Assembly (NCBI RefSeq): GCF_021631985.1
Contig: NZ_CP070225.1
Span: 6,014,001-6,078,000, forward strand
Direction: 5' to 3'
Length of the DNA: 64,000 bases
Source: Sandaracinus amylolyticus
Lineage (GTDB): Bacteria > Myxococcota_A > Polyangia > Polyangiales > Sandaracinaceae
Below, piece by piece: positions 32,985 to 42,193 of the stretch. A program made the position numbers and the translations under genes. A model generated the notes under the pieces. It was not told where the DNA came from, made no database searches, and saw only the letters and a program-made list of their open reading frames with translations. Numbering within the stretch: the first letter of the stretch is position 1; each line of letters begins with the position of its first letter.

Positions 32985-35900
32985 TCAGGCGTGCGCGATC
33001 TCGGCCTCGGCGCGCGGGGCGTAGGGCAGCGTGAAGTGGAAGCTCGTCAGCTCGCCCGGCGTGCTCTCGAACCAGATGCGTCCGTCGTGCGCCTCGATCA
33101 GGCCCTTGCTGAGGTAGAGGCCGAGGCCGATGCCGCGCTCTCGCCCGGCGCGCGCCGCGCGCGTGCGCTCGAAGCGCCCGAAGATCTTCGGCATCTCCTC
33201 GGGCGGGATGCCGGGGCCGCGGTTCGTCACGATCACCTCGAGCTCGCGGTCGCGCGGCAGGAGCCGCACGGCGATGCGCGCGCCGGGCTCGCCGTACTTG
33301 AGCGCGTTCGTGAGCAGGTTCGTCAGCACCTGCTCGATGCGCACCGGATCGGCGAGCACGGCGCGCTCCGCGCCCGGCGCGAGGTCGACGTCGCAGCGCG
33401 GCCCCGCGCCCGGCACGCGATCGACGACGTCGCGCACCAGCGTCGCGAGCGAGACCTCGCGGCGGTCGACCGAGATCCTGCGCGCCTCGATGCGCGACGC
33501 GTCGAGCAGATCGCCGATCATGCGATCGAGCGTGCCCGCGGCGCGGCGGATCGAGGCGATCGCCCACTTCCGCTTGTCCTCGGGGAGCGGAGCGCGTTTC
33601 TCGTCGAGCATGCCGGCTGCGAGCGTGATCACGTTCACCGGCTGACGCAGGTCGTGCGCGACGACCGAAGTCCACTCCTCGCGCAGCCGCTCGAGCTCCT
33701 TCAGCGTCGAGACGTCCTGCACGATCATCACCGCGCCGGTGAGCGCGCCCGCATCGGAAACCACCGGCGAGACGCCGACGAGCACCGCGGCGGTGCTGTC
33801 GTCGCGGCGGCGCACCTGGTACTCGCGTCCCGCGAAGCCCTCGCCGCGCTCGATCGCGGCGACGTAGGGCATCTCCTGGGGCGCGATCGCGCGCCCGCTC
33901 GGGAGCTGCAGGTCGAGCGGCACCGGGTTCCCGAAGGGATCCTCCGCGCTCTCGCTCGCGGGCGCGTACGCGCGCAGGGTGCGGTTGTCGGCGACGATCC
34001 GCCCCTTCGCGTCGAGCAGGAGCACGCCCTCGGGCATCTGATCGACGACCGTGTGCATCCACGCGCGCGAGACCGCGACCTTCTGGTACAGGCGCGCGAT
34101 CTCGAGCGCCGCACCGGCGCGCGACGCGAGCAGATCGACGAGGCGCTCGTCGTCCTCGGTGAACGCCTCGGCGTCGTGCTCGCGAGCGAGGAAGAGGTCG
34201 CCGACGATGCTGCCGCGGTGACGAACCGGGACGCGGAGCACCGCCCTCCCCTCGGCGCTCACGTGCTCGGGGATCGTCCCGACCTCGATCCAGTGCTCGA
34301 GCGGTGCCCGATGCTCGGTCCCCACGCCCATCGCGACGTACATCGCGCGGACGAGGAGCTGCGCCTGCGCGGCGATCACCGCCATCACGCTCTCGACGCT
34401 CGCGTCCGGGAGGCGCGCGACCGCGTCGTTGATCGCGGCGCCCGCGTCGGAGAGCGCGCGAACGCGAGCGGCGCTCTCGACCGCGCGCTGCTCCGCGGCC
34501 TGCAGCGCGAGCTCGATGCGCTTGCGATCCGTGACGTCCTGGGTCGTCCCGATCCCGCCGAGGATCCGGCCTCGCTCGTCGCGCACGAGATCGGCGCGCT
34601 CGCGCACCCACTTCACCTCGCCGTCGACCAGCAGGCGGTGCTCGATGTCGTAGGGCGCGCCGTCGAGCGTGGCGCGCCACATCCGATCGACGTACGCGCG
34701 ATCATCGGGGTGCACCACCGAGAGGAAGACCCCGTAGTCGAGCACCGTGCCCGCGGGCACGCCGAAGATGCGATGTGTCTCGTCGGACCACACGATGTCG
34801 CCGCGCGCGGCGTCGATGCGCCAGCTCCCGATCTTCGCGAGCGCCTGCGCACGATGGAGATCCGCCTCGCGCTGCCGGAGCTCCTCCTCGATGCGATGGC
34901 GCTCGCTCACGTCGCGCACCACCGCCTGCCATCGACCGTCGGGCGGGATCCGCGCGTTCACCTCGACCGTCACGAAGGTCCCGTCCTTGCGGCGCAGGAG
35001 CCACTCGCCCACGTCGTCGATGCGACCGCCGAGGAGACGCTCGCGCGACTCGGCGAGGCGCAGCACGTCCTCGGGACGCAAGAGGTCGACGATCCGCTTG
35101 CCGAGCAGCTCCTCGCGCGTGTAGCCGAGCATGCGGCACGCCGCCGGGTTCACCTCGACGTAGTGGCCCTCGAGATCGGCGACGAAGATGCCGTCGGGCG
35201 CCTGCTCGACGAGCGACGCGAGCCGCGACTCGGCGTCCAGCGCGCGCTTGGCCGCGGTGAGGTTGCGGACACGCGCGCGCAGCTCCTCGACGACGAAGGG
35301 CTTCACCAGGAAGTCCTGCGCGCCGTCGCGGAGCAGGCGGACGCGGAGGTCGTCGTCGGCCTTCGCGGTGACGACCAGGATCGCGGTGCGCTCGAGCGCC
35401 GGCACCGCGCGCACCGCGCGCACGAGCTCGTCGCCGCTCGCCTCCGGCATCATCACGTCGACGACGATCACGTCGGGCAGCAGCGCGATCGCCGCCTCGA
35501 GGCCCTGCTGGCCGTCGTACGCGGTCGCGACGCGATGACCGGGCGGGAGGCTCTCGCACATGAACCGGTTCATGTCGGGGTGGTCCTCCACGACCAGCAC
35601 GAGCGGCCCGCTCCCGGTGCTCGGCACGATCGGAGTGCCGGGCTCGGACGCGCGGATCTCGTCGGCGAGCTGGCGCGCGGTGTCGGCGTCGACGGTGGAC
35701 GCCACGTGCTCGGCGCGGAGCGTCGTTCCGGGCGGCGCGAAGCGCGGCAGCTCGACGCGCGCGAGCACGCCGCCCTCCGTCGCGTCGTGGAGCGTGATCG
35801 ATCCGCGGTGCAGCACGACGAAGTCGCGCACGATCGCGAGCCCGAGGCCGGTGCCGCCGACGCGCCGGCCCTGCGGCTCGATCCGATGGAAGCGCTCGAA

Positions 35901-36839
35901 CGCCTCGTCGCGGTGCTCGGCAGGGATGCCCGGGCCGCTGTCGGCGACCTCGAGCACCACGAGGTGCCTCGCGGGATCCTCGACGAGCGAGATGCGCACG
36001 CGTCCGTCGCGCGGCGTGAATTTCAGCGCGTTCGAGAGGAGGTTCGTGAGCACCGCGCGCATCTGCTCGGGATCGGCCTCGACGCGGAGCGAGGGCGGGA
36101 GCTGCGTGGTGAGCTCGATGTGCCGGTCCTTCGCGAGCGTGGAGAAGGGATCGACGAGCAGGCGCGCGAGCACCGCGAGATCGAGGTCGGCGTACGAGGG
36201 CTCCATCCGACGCGCGTCGAGCTTCGCGACGTCGAGGAGATCGTCGACGTGGCGGAGCACGATGCGCGCGCTCCGCGCGGCGCCGTCGAGCTCGCGGCGC
36301 GTGGGCGCGTCGAGCGCGCCGTCTCGCGAGAGACGCTCGAGCGGGCCGAGCACGAGCGCGAGCGGCGTGCGCAGCTCGTGGCTCACCGTCGCGACGAAGC
36401 GACTCTTCAGCGCGTCGAGCTCCTGCGCCTTGCGGTAGAGGCGCGAGACCTCGTCCTGCGCGCGGCGCGCTTCGTCGAGCGCGGCGCTGCGCGCCCGGGT
36501 CGCGCGGCGCAGGCGCTCGTGGAACGCGTTGAACACGACCGCCGTCGAGAAGAAGACGAGCGCGGGGAAGTAGTGGCGCGGGTCCTTCCCCAGCGCCCCG
36601 TACGGCGGGACGAAGAACCACCAGATCGCGATCGTGGTCGCCGCGTTGATGGGGATGGCCACGTTGGGCCCCGCGATCCGCGCGCTGAGGAAGAGCGCGG
36701 GGACGAACAAGAACCACGCGAAGGGCTCGAAGAGCCTCCACATCGCGAGCTGGATGACGAGCACGATCGCGGGCGGCAGGACGGCGAGCACCGCCCGGAC
36801 GAGCCCCTTCTCGTGCCTCGCGATCGCGGTCGCGCGCAT
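32985..36839 (-). CDS. Multi-domain hybrid sensor histidine kinase with two kinase modules
   Basis: A 1284-residue membrane sensor. Residues about 14-105 hold three or so hydrophobic helices. Then come HisKA with His154 (TVSHELRTPLALVLG) and HATPase (NALKFTPRD, GTGLGLAIV), and a receiver at about 412-530 with Asp461 (VIVVDVMMPEASGDE) and Lys513. These are followed by PAS (about 536-650), PAS_3 (about 665-790, KIGSWRIDAARGDIVWSDE), a GAF-like region (about 800-950) and another PAS. Last are a second HisKA with His1062 (SVVAHDLRQPVNVITL) and HATPase (NALKYGEPG, GIGLGLYLSKG). Two complete kinase cores in one chain are unusual. ATG 36839 begins before the first helix. Confidence 0.93.
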   Translation of the reverse strand: MRATAIARHEKGLVRAVLAVLPPAIVLVIQLAMWRLFEPFAWFLFVPALFLSARIAGPNVAIPINAATTIAIWWFFVPPYGALGKDPRHYFPALVFFSTAVVFNAFHERLRRATRARSAALDEARRAQDEVSRLYRKAQELDALKSRFVATVSHELRTPLALVLGPLERLSRDGALDAPTRRELDGAARSARIVLRHVDDLLDVAKLDARRMEPSYADLDLAVLARLLVDPFSTLAKDRHIELTTQLPPSLRVEADPEQMRAVLTNLLSNALKFTPRDGRVRISLVEDPARHLVVLEVADSGPGIPAEHRDEAFERFHRIEPQGRRVGGTGLGLAIVRDFVVLHRGSITLHDATEGGVLARVELPRFAPPGTTLRAEHVASTVDADTARQLADEIRASEPGTPIVPSTGSGPLVLVVEDHPDMNRFMCESLPPGHRVATAYDGQQGLEAAIALLPDVIVVDVMMPEASGDELVRAVRAVPALERTAILVVTAKADDDLRVRLLRDGAQDFLVKPFVVEELRARVRNLTAAKRALDAESRLASLVEQAPDGIFVADLEGHYVEVNPAACRMLGYTREELLGKRIVDLLRPEDVLRLAESRERLLGGRIDDVGEWLLRRKDGTFVTVEVNARIPPDGRWQAVVRDVSERHRIEEELRQREADLHRAQALAKIGSWRIDAARGDIVWSDETHRIFGVPAGTVLDYGVFLSVVHPDDRAYVDRMWRATLDGAPYDIEHRLLVDGEVKWVRERADLVRDERGRILGGIGTTQDVTDRKRIELALQAAEQRAVESAARVRALSDAGAAINDAVARLPDASVESVMAVIAAQAQLLVRAMYVAMGVGTEHRAPLEHWIEVGTIPEHVSAEGRAVLRVPVRHRGSIVGDLFLAREHDAEAFTEDDERLVDLLASRAGAALEIARLYQKVAVSRAWMHTVVDQMPEGVLLLDAKGRIVADNRTLRAYAPASESAEDPFGNPVPLDLQLPSGRAIAPQEMPYVAAIERGEGFAGREYQVRRRDDSTAAVLVGVSPVVSDAGALTGAVMIVQDVSTLKELERLREEWTSVVAHDLRQPVNVITLAAGMLDEKRAPLPEDKRKWAIASIRRAAGTLDRMIGDLLDASRIEARRISVDRREVSLATLVRDVVDRVPGAGPRCDVDLAPGAERAVLADPVRIEQVLTNLLTNALKYGEPGARIAVRLLPRDRELEVIVTNRGPGIPPEEMPKIFGRFERTRAARAGRERGIGLGLYLSKGLIEAHDGRIWFESTPGELTSFHFTLPYAPRAEAEIAHA

Positions 36840-37067
36840 GGCCCCGAGAGATCTAGTCCCCCGTGCCGGTGTGCTGGAGCACCCCACCCCGCGCTCTCCG
36901 CACGAACGACACGGCGTGGCACTGCGCGCCACGTGCCCGACCGAATGGCGACGTCGGAGCACGGGCGCACGCAGGTCGCGACGTGAGAAGAAGCCGGTCC
37001 GCGTGCTCGCGCGCGCAGGGCACGTCCGCTGCACACCCCTGCGCTGCGACGTGAACCGAGGAGAGCG

Positions 37068-37919
37068 ATGATGGCAGACGGTGCTCGGCAGCGACCGCTC
37101 GTGCTGCGCTGGACGATCGGGAACGTGAGCGCGCACGGGTACGACGTGCTGCGACGGTCGTTGCACGGTGCGCTGCGCGTGTTCGGGCCCGACGCACGCT
37201 ACGTCGTGTGCGTGAACACGGTCCCGCTCTCGGTCGCGCGCGCTCGCGCCGGTGCGGTGCCGGCGCTCGTCGAGTGGCTCGACGTGAGCGGGATGCTCGA
37301 TGCGCGGCTCCGTCCTCACCTCGACGCCGCGCTCACCGAAGGCACGTCGTGGAAGTTCGCGCCGGTGCGCCTCGCGCCCGACGCATACGAGCTCGCGCTC
37401 GACAACGACTGCGTGCTCTGGCGCATGCCCGACGCGATCCGCACGTGGCTCGACGATCCGCGCGGCGAGTCGTGTGTGCTCGCGGAGGACGTGACCCCGG
37501 CCTTCGGCCAGTTCGCGCGCGAGTGCGGGACGGCGCCGCGCAACAGCGGAATCCGCGGGCTGCCTCCCGGGCTCGATCTCACGGCCGAGATGATCCGCGT
37601 GCTCGCCGCGCGAGGGATGATGCTCACCAGCGAGCTCGACGAGCAGGGCCTGCAGGTCGCGGCGATCACGAGCGCGCGCGAGACCCACGTGGTCTCGGTC
37701 GACGAGGTCTCGATCTGCTCGCCGTTCCCGCCGCATCGTCCGGCGCTGGGCGACTGCGGCGCGCACTTCGTGGGGCTCAACGCGCATCGTCTGTCGTGGA
37801 CGCTGCCCGACGGACGCAACGCGTGCGAGGAGACACGCGCCCACTTCGCGCGCCTGCGTCCTTCGCTCGATCGCCTGGTCGGGATCGACGACTCGCGAGA
37901 ACGCGTGGTCGCGCTGTGA
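37068..37919 (+). CDS. Hypothetical protein, possibly GT-A-fold glycosyltransferase-like
   Basis: A 283-residue soluble protein. An N-terminal strand LVLRWTIGNVSAHGYDVL and a central acidic motif ELALDNDCVLWRMPD (about 109-123) fit the DxD-type metal site of GT-A glycosyltransferases that track acceptors with little sequence signature; a later segment ends SWTLPDGRNACEET. No signal or membrane segment is visible. ATG 37068 or 37071 follow GGAGAG. It is the first of a plus-strand run. The family is not confirmed. Confidence 0.7.
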   Translation: MMADGARQRPLVLRWTIGNVSAHGYDVLRRSLHGALRVFGPDARYVVCVNTVPLSVARARAGAVPALVEWLDVSGMLDARLRPHLDAALTEGTSWKFAPVRLAPDAYELALDNDCVLWRMPDAIRTWLDDPRGESCVLAEDVTPAFGQFARECGTAPRNSGIRGLPPGLDLTAEMIRVLAARGMMLTSELDEQGLQVAAITSARETHVVSVDEVSICSPFPPHRPALGDCGAHFVGLNAHRLSWTLPDGRNACEETRAHFARLRPSLDRLVGIDDSRERVVAL

Positions 37920-37943
37920 GGACGACGCGCTAACTTCGCGCGC

Positions 37944-38708
37944 GTGCCCACCGCGAACGAAGAGCTCCGCCTGCTCACCTGGAACGTCGACGGCCTGAAC
38001 GAGTCGCAGCTCGGGGAGCGCATGGAGCGCCTCTGCCTCGAGATCCTGATCGGCGGGGATCTCGCGCGCGCCGCCTCGGGCGCGCCGACCGCGCCGATGC
38101 CCCACGTGCTCGCGCTGCAGGAGGTCGTGCGCGTCGCGCACCGCGGGTACTTCGCGCCGCACCTCGCGGCGGCGGGCTTCACCATCTGGCCCGAGGCGCC
38201 GATCGATCGCGAGCACTACGAGGTGATCGCGGCGCGCGCGCCGTGGACCATCGAGCGCTGCGAGCGCCGGCCCTTCGCGGACAGCGCGCTCGCGCGCGCG
38301 GGCACGATCGCGACGCTCCGGCACGCGCCCTCCGATCGCCGCGTCGTGGTGATCACCGCGCACATGGAGAGCCTGCGCAGCGGCAGCGAGTCGCGCCTCG
38401 CACAGGCGCGGGAGATCGCGACGTGGATGCGCGACGCACCGGAGGGCGCGATCTTCGCGGGCGACACGAACCTGCGCGAGAGCGAGTGGGACGTGGTCGC
38501 GAGCGAGCTCGGCGTGCGCGACGTGTTCCTCGAGCTCGGCGCCCCGAAGAGCGCGCGGGTGACGTGGCGCCCCGAGAACGATCGACGCGCCGGATTCCGT
38601 TTCGATCGCGTGTGGACCGCGGGCGCGATCGACGCGCGATCGATGCGCCTCCGCAGCGTCCCGCGTGCCAGCGATCACGCGGGGGTCGAGGTGTCGCTCG
38701 GCGTGTGA
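37944..38708 (+). CDS. Endonuclease/exonuclease/phosphatase family protein, TDP2-like
   Basis: A 254-residue metal-dependent phosphodiesterase. The motifs are in order: LTWNVDGLNE near the N-terminus, VLALQEVV, VITAHMES, FAGDTNLRESEW, FRFDRVW and SDHAGVEV. The TWNxDGL, GDTNxRxxE and SDH set resembles tyrosyl-DNA phosphodiesterase 2 (TDP2), which removes topoisomerase peptides from DNA 5' ends. There is no signal peptide, so it should be cytoplasmic. The start is GTG 37944. Confidence 0.85.
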   Translation: MPTANEELRLLTWNVDGLNESQLGERMERLCLEILIGGDLARAASGAPTAPMPHVLALQEVVRVAHRGYFAPHLAAAGFTIWPEAPIDREHYEVIAARAPWTIERCERRPFADSALARAGTIATLRHAPSDRRVVVITAHMESLRSGSESRLAQAREIATWMRDAPEGAIFAGDTNLRESEWDVVASELGVRDVFLELGAPKSARVTWRPENDRRAGFRFDRVWTAGAIDARSMRLRSVPRASDHAGVEVSLGV

Positions 38709-38759
38709 CGCGTGGGCCATGCTTGCCGCGCCCCGGTCGCGGCTGCAGGGTCGCGCACG

Positions 38760-39527
38760 ATGGACATCGCGCGCGTCTTCTTCGTCACCCACCGCCAAGG
38801 CCTCGTGCTCCGCGGGGAGAGCCCGCTCCTCGACGAGCGCGATCTGATCGCGCTGGGCCTCGACGCGACGCGCGGGCACCGCATCGGCGAGCTCGGCGGT
38901 GCGACCACGTGGGTGTGCTCGCTCGCGCACGACGCGTTCGAGGCGCCCTACTCGGCGATCGGCCTGCGCGCGCTGCACGCGATGGTCGACGCGGCGGTGT
39001 TCGGCAGCGCGATGCGCGCGGTGCAGCTCGCGGGCTTCGTCGACACGCATCGGTTCTGCGGTCGCTGTGCGACGCCGACCGTGCCCGTCGAGGGCGAGCG
39101 CTGCCTGCGCTGTCCGGCGTGCGAGCTCACGTCGTATCCGCGCATCTCGCCGGTGGTGATCGGCCTCGTGCGGCGTGGTGATCGCGCGCTGCTCGCGCGC
39201 AGCCCGCGCTTTCCGGCGCCGTTCTTCAGCACGCTCGCGGGCTTCGTCGAGATCGGCGAGACCCTCGAGGAAGCGCTGGCGCGCGAGGTGCGCGAGGAGG
39301 TCGGGATCGAGATCGGCGCGATCCGCTACTTCGGTAGCCAGCCCTGGCCCTACCCGCACCAGCTGATGATCGGCTTCATGGCGGAATGGACGTCGGGCGA
39401 GGTGCGCGTCGACGGCGTCGAGATCGCCGAGGCCCATTGGTTCCGCGCCGGCGAGCTCCCGCTGGTGCCGCCGCCGATGAGCATCGCGCGACAGCTGATC
39501 GACGCATGGGCGCGCGAGGCGCGATAA
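38760..39527 (+). CDS. nudC: NAD(+) diphosphatase / NADH pyrophosphatase
   Basis: A 255-residue Nudix hydrolase that cleaves NAD(H) and removes NAD caps from RNA. A zinc ribbon of CGRC and CLRCPAC precedes the Nudix box (GFVEIGETLEEALAREVREE then VGIEI), and the NudC signature SQPWPYPHQLMIGF follows. ATG 38760 gives the usual length; an upstream frame would add 16 unrelated residues. It is functionally related to the NAD salvage pair 20 kb away, but in a different operon. Confidence 0.95.
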   Translation: MDIARVFFVTHRQGLVLRGESPLLDERDLIALGLDATRGHRIGELGGATTWVCSLAHDAFEAPYSAIGLRALHAMVDAAVFGSAMRAVQLAGFVDTHRFCGRCATPTVPVEGERCLRCPACELTSYPRISPVVIGLVRRGDRALLARSPRFPAPFFSTLAGFVEIGETLEEALAREVREEVGIEIGAIRYFGSQPWPYPHQLMIGFMAEWTSGEVRVDGVEIAEAHWFRAGELPLVPPPMSIARQLIDAWAREAR

Positions 39528-39536
39528 CCTTCGCGC

Positions 39537-39809
39537 ATGTGCCGCAACATCAAGGTGCTCTTCAACTTCGAGCCGCCCGCGACGGAAGAAGAGATCCGCG
39601 CTGCGTCGCTGCAGTTCGTGCGGAAGCTGAGCGGGTTCAACGCGCCGTCGAAGGCGAACGAGGCCGCGTTCCAGAAGGCGGTCGACGACGTCGCCGAGGT
39701 CGCGCGCGAGCTCCTCGTGTCGCTCACCACGAACGCCGCGCCGCGTGATCGCGACGTCGAGGCCGACAAGGCGCGCGAGCGGAACCGGATCCGCTTCGGG
39801 CGCGAATGA
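39537..39809 (+). CDS. DUF2277 family protein
   Basis: A 90-residue protein, nearly the whole family pattern: MCRNIKVLFNFEPPATEEEI at the start, FVRKLSGFNAPSKANEAAFQ and a C-terminal EADKARERNRIRFG. DUF2277 proteins are small helical proteins of unknown role that frequently contain the N-terminal MCRNI. It starts 10 bp after nudC, so the two are probably cotranscribed. Confidence 0.95.
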   Translation: MCRNIKVLFNFEPPATEEEIRAASLQFVRKLSGFNAPSKANEAAFQKAVDDVAEVARELLVSLTTNAAPRDRDVEADKARERNRIRFGRE

Positions 39810-39824
39810 CGTACAAGAGATCGC

Positions 39825-40742
39825 ATGAAGCGTCTCGGCCTCGCGATCGTGGTGCTCGGTGTCTCGGCGTGTGGCGGCGGCGGTGACGACGCCGCGACAT
39901 CGATCGACGCGGCAGTCCCCGATGCGACGGTGATCGACGGCGCGACGCGCGATCCCGACGCAGCGAGCGCGACCGACGGCGCGACGCAGCGTGACGACGC
40001 GGCGAGCGACGGTGGCAGCGCCGGCGAGCCGCGCCTTCCGCCCGCGAACGCCGGGTTCGACTACCAGCTCGGCGGCGCGTACTCGCCGCCCGATGGCGTG
40101 CAGATCGTCTCGCGCGATCGCACCGAGTCGCCGGCCGCGGGGATCTACAACCTCTGCTACGTGAACGGGTTCCAGGCCCAGCCCGACGCGTCGGAGTGGT
40201 GGCTCGCCGAGCACCCCGATCTCGTGCTCCGCGATGCGGGCGGCGATCCCGTGATCGATCGCGACTGGGACGAGATGCTGCTCGACACGCGCACGCCCGA
40301 GAAGCGCGCGGCGCTCGCCGAGATCGTCGGCGGGTGGATCGAGCAGTGCGCCGACGACGGCTTCGACGCGATCGAGATCGACAACCTCGACTCCTACGCG
40401 CGCTCGGAAGGGCTGCTCACGCAGGACCAGGCCGTCGCGTTCATGCGCCTGCTCTCCGACGTCGCGCACGCGCGCGGCCTCGCGATCGCGCAGAAGAACT
40501 CGACCGAGCTCCTCGCGCGGCGCGCCGAGATGGGCACCGACTTCGCGGTCGCCGAGGAGTGCAACCGCTACGACGAGTGCGGCGACTACGTCGACGCGTA
40601 CGGCGACGGAGTGCTGGTGATCGAGTATCGACGGGCCGACTTCGACACCGGCTGCGCCGACTTCCCGGACCTCTCGATCGTGCTGCGCGACCTCGATCTC
40701 GTGCCGCTCGGCACCGCCGGCTACGTGCGCGACGACTGTTGA
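39825..40742 (+). CDS. GH114 (endo-alpha-1,4-polygalactosaminidase-type) lipoprotein
   Basis: A 305-residue lipoprotein. The signal is KRLGLAIVVLGVSACGGGG with lipobox VSAC, then an Asp/Ala/Ser/Thr-rich linker to about residue 70. The catalytic domain has FDYQLGGAYSPPDGVQIVSR, IYNLCYVNGFQ, and VIDRDWDEMLLDTRTPEKRA and FDAIEIDNLDSYARSE with the acidic residues typical of GH114/TM1410-type barrels. Predicted to act on extracellular polysaccharide at the cell surface. It overlaps the GNAT gene by one base. Confidence 0.88.
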   Translation: MKRLGLAIVVLGVSACGGGGDDAATSIDAAVPDATVIDGATRDPDAASATDGATQRDDAASDGGSAGEPRLPPANAGFDYQLGGAYSPPDGVQIVSRDRTESPAAGIYNLCYVNGFQAQPDASEWWLAEHPDLVLRDAGGDPVIDRDWDEMLLDTRTPEKRAALAEIVGGWIEQCADDGFDAIEIDNLDSYARSEGLLTQDQAVAFMRLLSDVAHARGLAIAQKNSTELLARRAEMGTDFAVAEECNRYDECGDYVDAYGDGVLVIEYRRADFDTGCADFPDLSIVLRDLDLVPLGTAGYVRDDC

Positions 40743-41227
40743 TGCACCCCATCCGCGAGATCGATCCGAGCTCGGACGACGAGATCGAGATCGTCGCGCG
40801 GCGGATGCGCGAGACGCTGGTCGAGGTGCTCGGGGCCGAGCGCGGCACCGCGATGTACACGATGGAGTGGCTGCGCGATCGGGTGCGGTTCCACCTCGAT
40901 CCCGCGCGCAGCACCGCGGTCGTCTACCTCGCGGAGGACGCGAGCGGGCACGTCACCGGGCACACGATCGTGCGCCTCGACGTCGACGAGACGGAGCGCC
41001 CGATCGGGCTCTTCTCGACGACGTTCGTCGAGCCCGCGTCGCGCCGCTCGTCGATCGCGAGTGCGCTCCTCGATCACGGCGAGGCGTGGATCCGCGGTCA
41101 TCGCATGCCCCGCGCGATCACCTACACCGACGAGCACAACGTCAAGCTCATCCGCCTCTACGAGAAGCACGGCTACACGCTGGCCCCGATGGGCTCGGCG
41201 ATGGTGCGCCTCGCGAAGGACTTCTAG
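40742..41227 (+). CDS. GNAT family N-acetyltransferase
   Basis: A 161-residue acetyltransferase. The fold is supported by a strand VVYLAEDASGHVTGHTIV and a later core SSIASALLDHGEAWIRGHRM, then TDEHNVKLIRLYEKHGYTLA, which matches motif B of GNATs. The pyrophosphate loop is weak (no clear QxxGxG). ATG 40742 overlaps the GH114 stop (TGATG). It is convergent and overlaps the dioxygenase stop by 4 bp. Confidence 0.85.
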   Translation: MHPIREIDPSSDDEIEIVARRMRETLVEVLGAERGTAMYTMEWLRDRVRFHLDPARSTAVVYLAEDASGHVTGHTIVRLDVDETERPIGLFSTTFVEPASRRSSIASALLDHGEAWIRGHRMPRAITYTDEHNVKLIRLYEKHGYTLAPMGSAMVRLAKDF

Positions 41228-42114
41228 TCGACGATGCCGACCACGAGCGACGCGGCGTATCCGCCCGCGACGCTGCCGGCGACGCTCGCGAGCTGCGACG
41301 ACCATCCATCGCGGAACACGTTGTCGCTCGTGAGGCTCACACCGCGCAGCGCCGACGCGCTCGCGCCGTAGCCCTCGGCGCTCGCGTAGACCGCGCTGCA
41401 CACGTCCTCCGGCATCGCGAGCTGCGAGACGCGGATCGCGTTCCGCCCGTTCGTCGCCGCGGTGAGGCTCGGATGGATCTCGAAGTGGATGTGCGGCCAG
41501 CGCCCGACGTAGCAGCCGGGCACGATCGTCGTGAACGTCAGGCGCCCCGAGTCGTCGCTCTCCTGCACACCGCGCAGGTAGCTCTCGCTCGCGATCGCCG
41601 CCGAGTACATCGAGTAGTCGCCGTTCCGATCGCAGTGCCAGAGGTAGACGGCGTAGCCCGCGAGCGGCACGCACCCGCGCGCCGCGTCGACGAGCGTGAG
41701 CGTGACCGTGAGCGGCACGCCCGTCGCGACTCCGGTCGCGACGCCGAGGCTCGTGCGGATGTCGCTGCGCACGATCCCGGAGAGCGCGAGCGCGTTCGGG
41801 CCGTTCGTTCCGTCGCCGGGGTACGGGCCCGCGGTCTCCTCGGGGATCGCGGAGCACTCGTCGATCGCGGTGGTGCCCGAGTCGCTCGCTCCAGCGTCGG
41901 CGCTCGTGCTCCCGCCGTCGCTCGATCCCGCGTCGTCGCCGCTCGGCGCGCCCGCGTCGAGCACTCCTCCTGCAGCGCGCGCCGCGCATCCGACGAGCGG
42001 CACGAGCCCGGCGCTCGCGAGCAGGCCCACCGCGCGCCGGCGCGTGATCCCGCGCGACATCAGGTGCGCGACGTCGGCGCGCAGCCCTCGGCTCCCATCG
42101 TCGTGATCGTGCAT
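41224..42114 (-). CDS. Exported intradiol ring-cleavage dioxygenase-like protein
   Basis: A 296-residue protein. The N-terminus has a twin-arginine type stretch GITRRRAVGLLASAGLVPLV followed by a lipobox-like VGCAARA and a low-complexity Asp/Ser/Gly linker. The catalytic domain has ETAGPYPGDG, YAVYLWHCDRNGDYSMYS and GCYVGRWPHIHFEIHPSL, containing the Tyr and His iron ligands of catechol/protocatechuate dioxygenases. The location outside the cytoplasm is notable. The start is ATG 42114. Confidence 0.9.
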   Translation of the reverse strand: MHDHDDGSRGLRADVAHLMSRGITRRRAVGLLASAGLVPLVGCAARAAGGVLDAGAPSGDDAGSSDGGSTSADAGASDSGTTAIDECSAIPEETAGPYPGDGTNGPNALALSGIVRSDIRTSLGVATGVATGVPLTVTLTLVDAARGCVPLAGYAVYLWHCDRNGDYSMYSAAIASESYLRGVQESDDSGRLTFTTIVPGCYVGRWPHIHFEIHPSLTAATNGRNAIRVSQLAMPEDVCSAVYASAEGYGASASALRGVSLTSDNVFRDGWSSQLASVAGSVAGGYAASLVVGIVD

Positions 42115-42193
42115 GCGTGGTCTCCTTCAGCGACCACCGTGCGATCCCCGTTCCGCGTGGGTGTTGCTCGATTGTTGCGAGATGTGTCGGAGC

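Noticed and set aside
31680-36986. A long open plus-strand frame opposite the dual-kinase sensor
   Set aside because: Shadow of the sensor gene; no recognisable domain, and its start lies inside the LysR gene.
36840-40469. N-terminal extension of the dual-kinase sensor frame
   Set aside because: The extension runs antisense through the TDP2-like, NudC, DUF2277 and GH114 genes; the true start before the first membrane helix is 36839.
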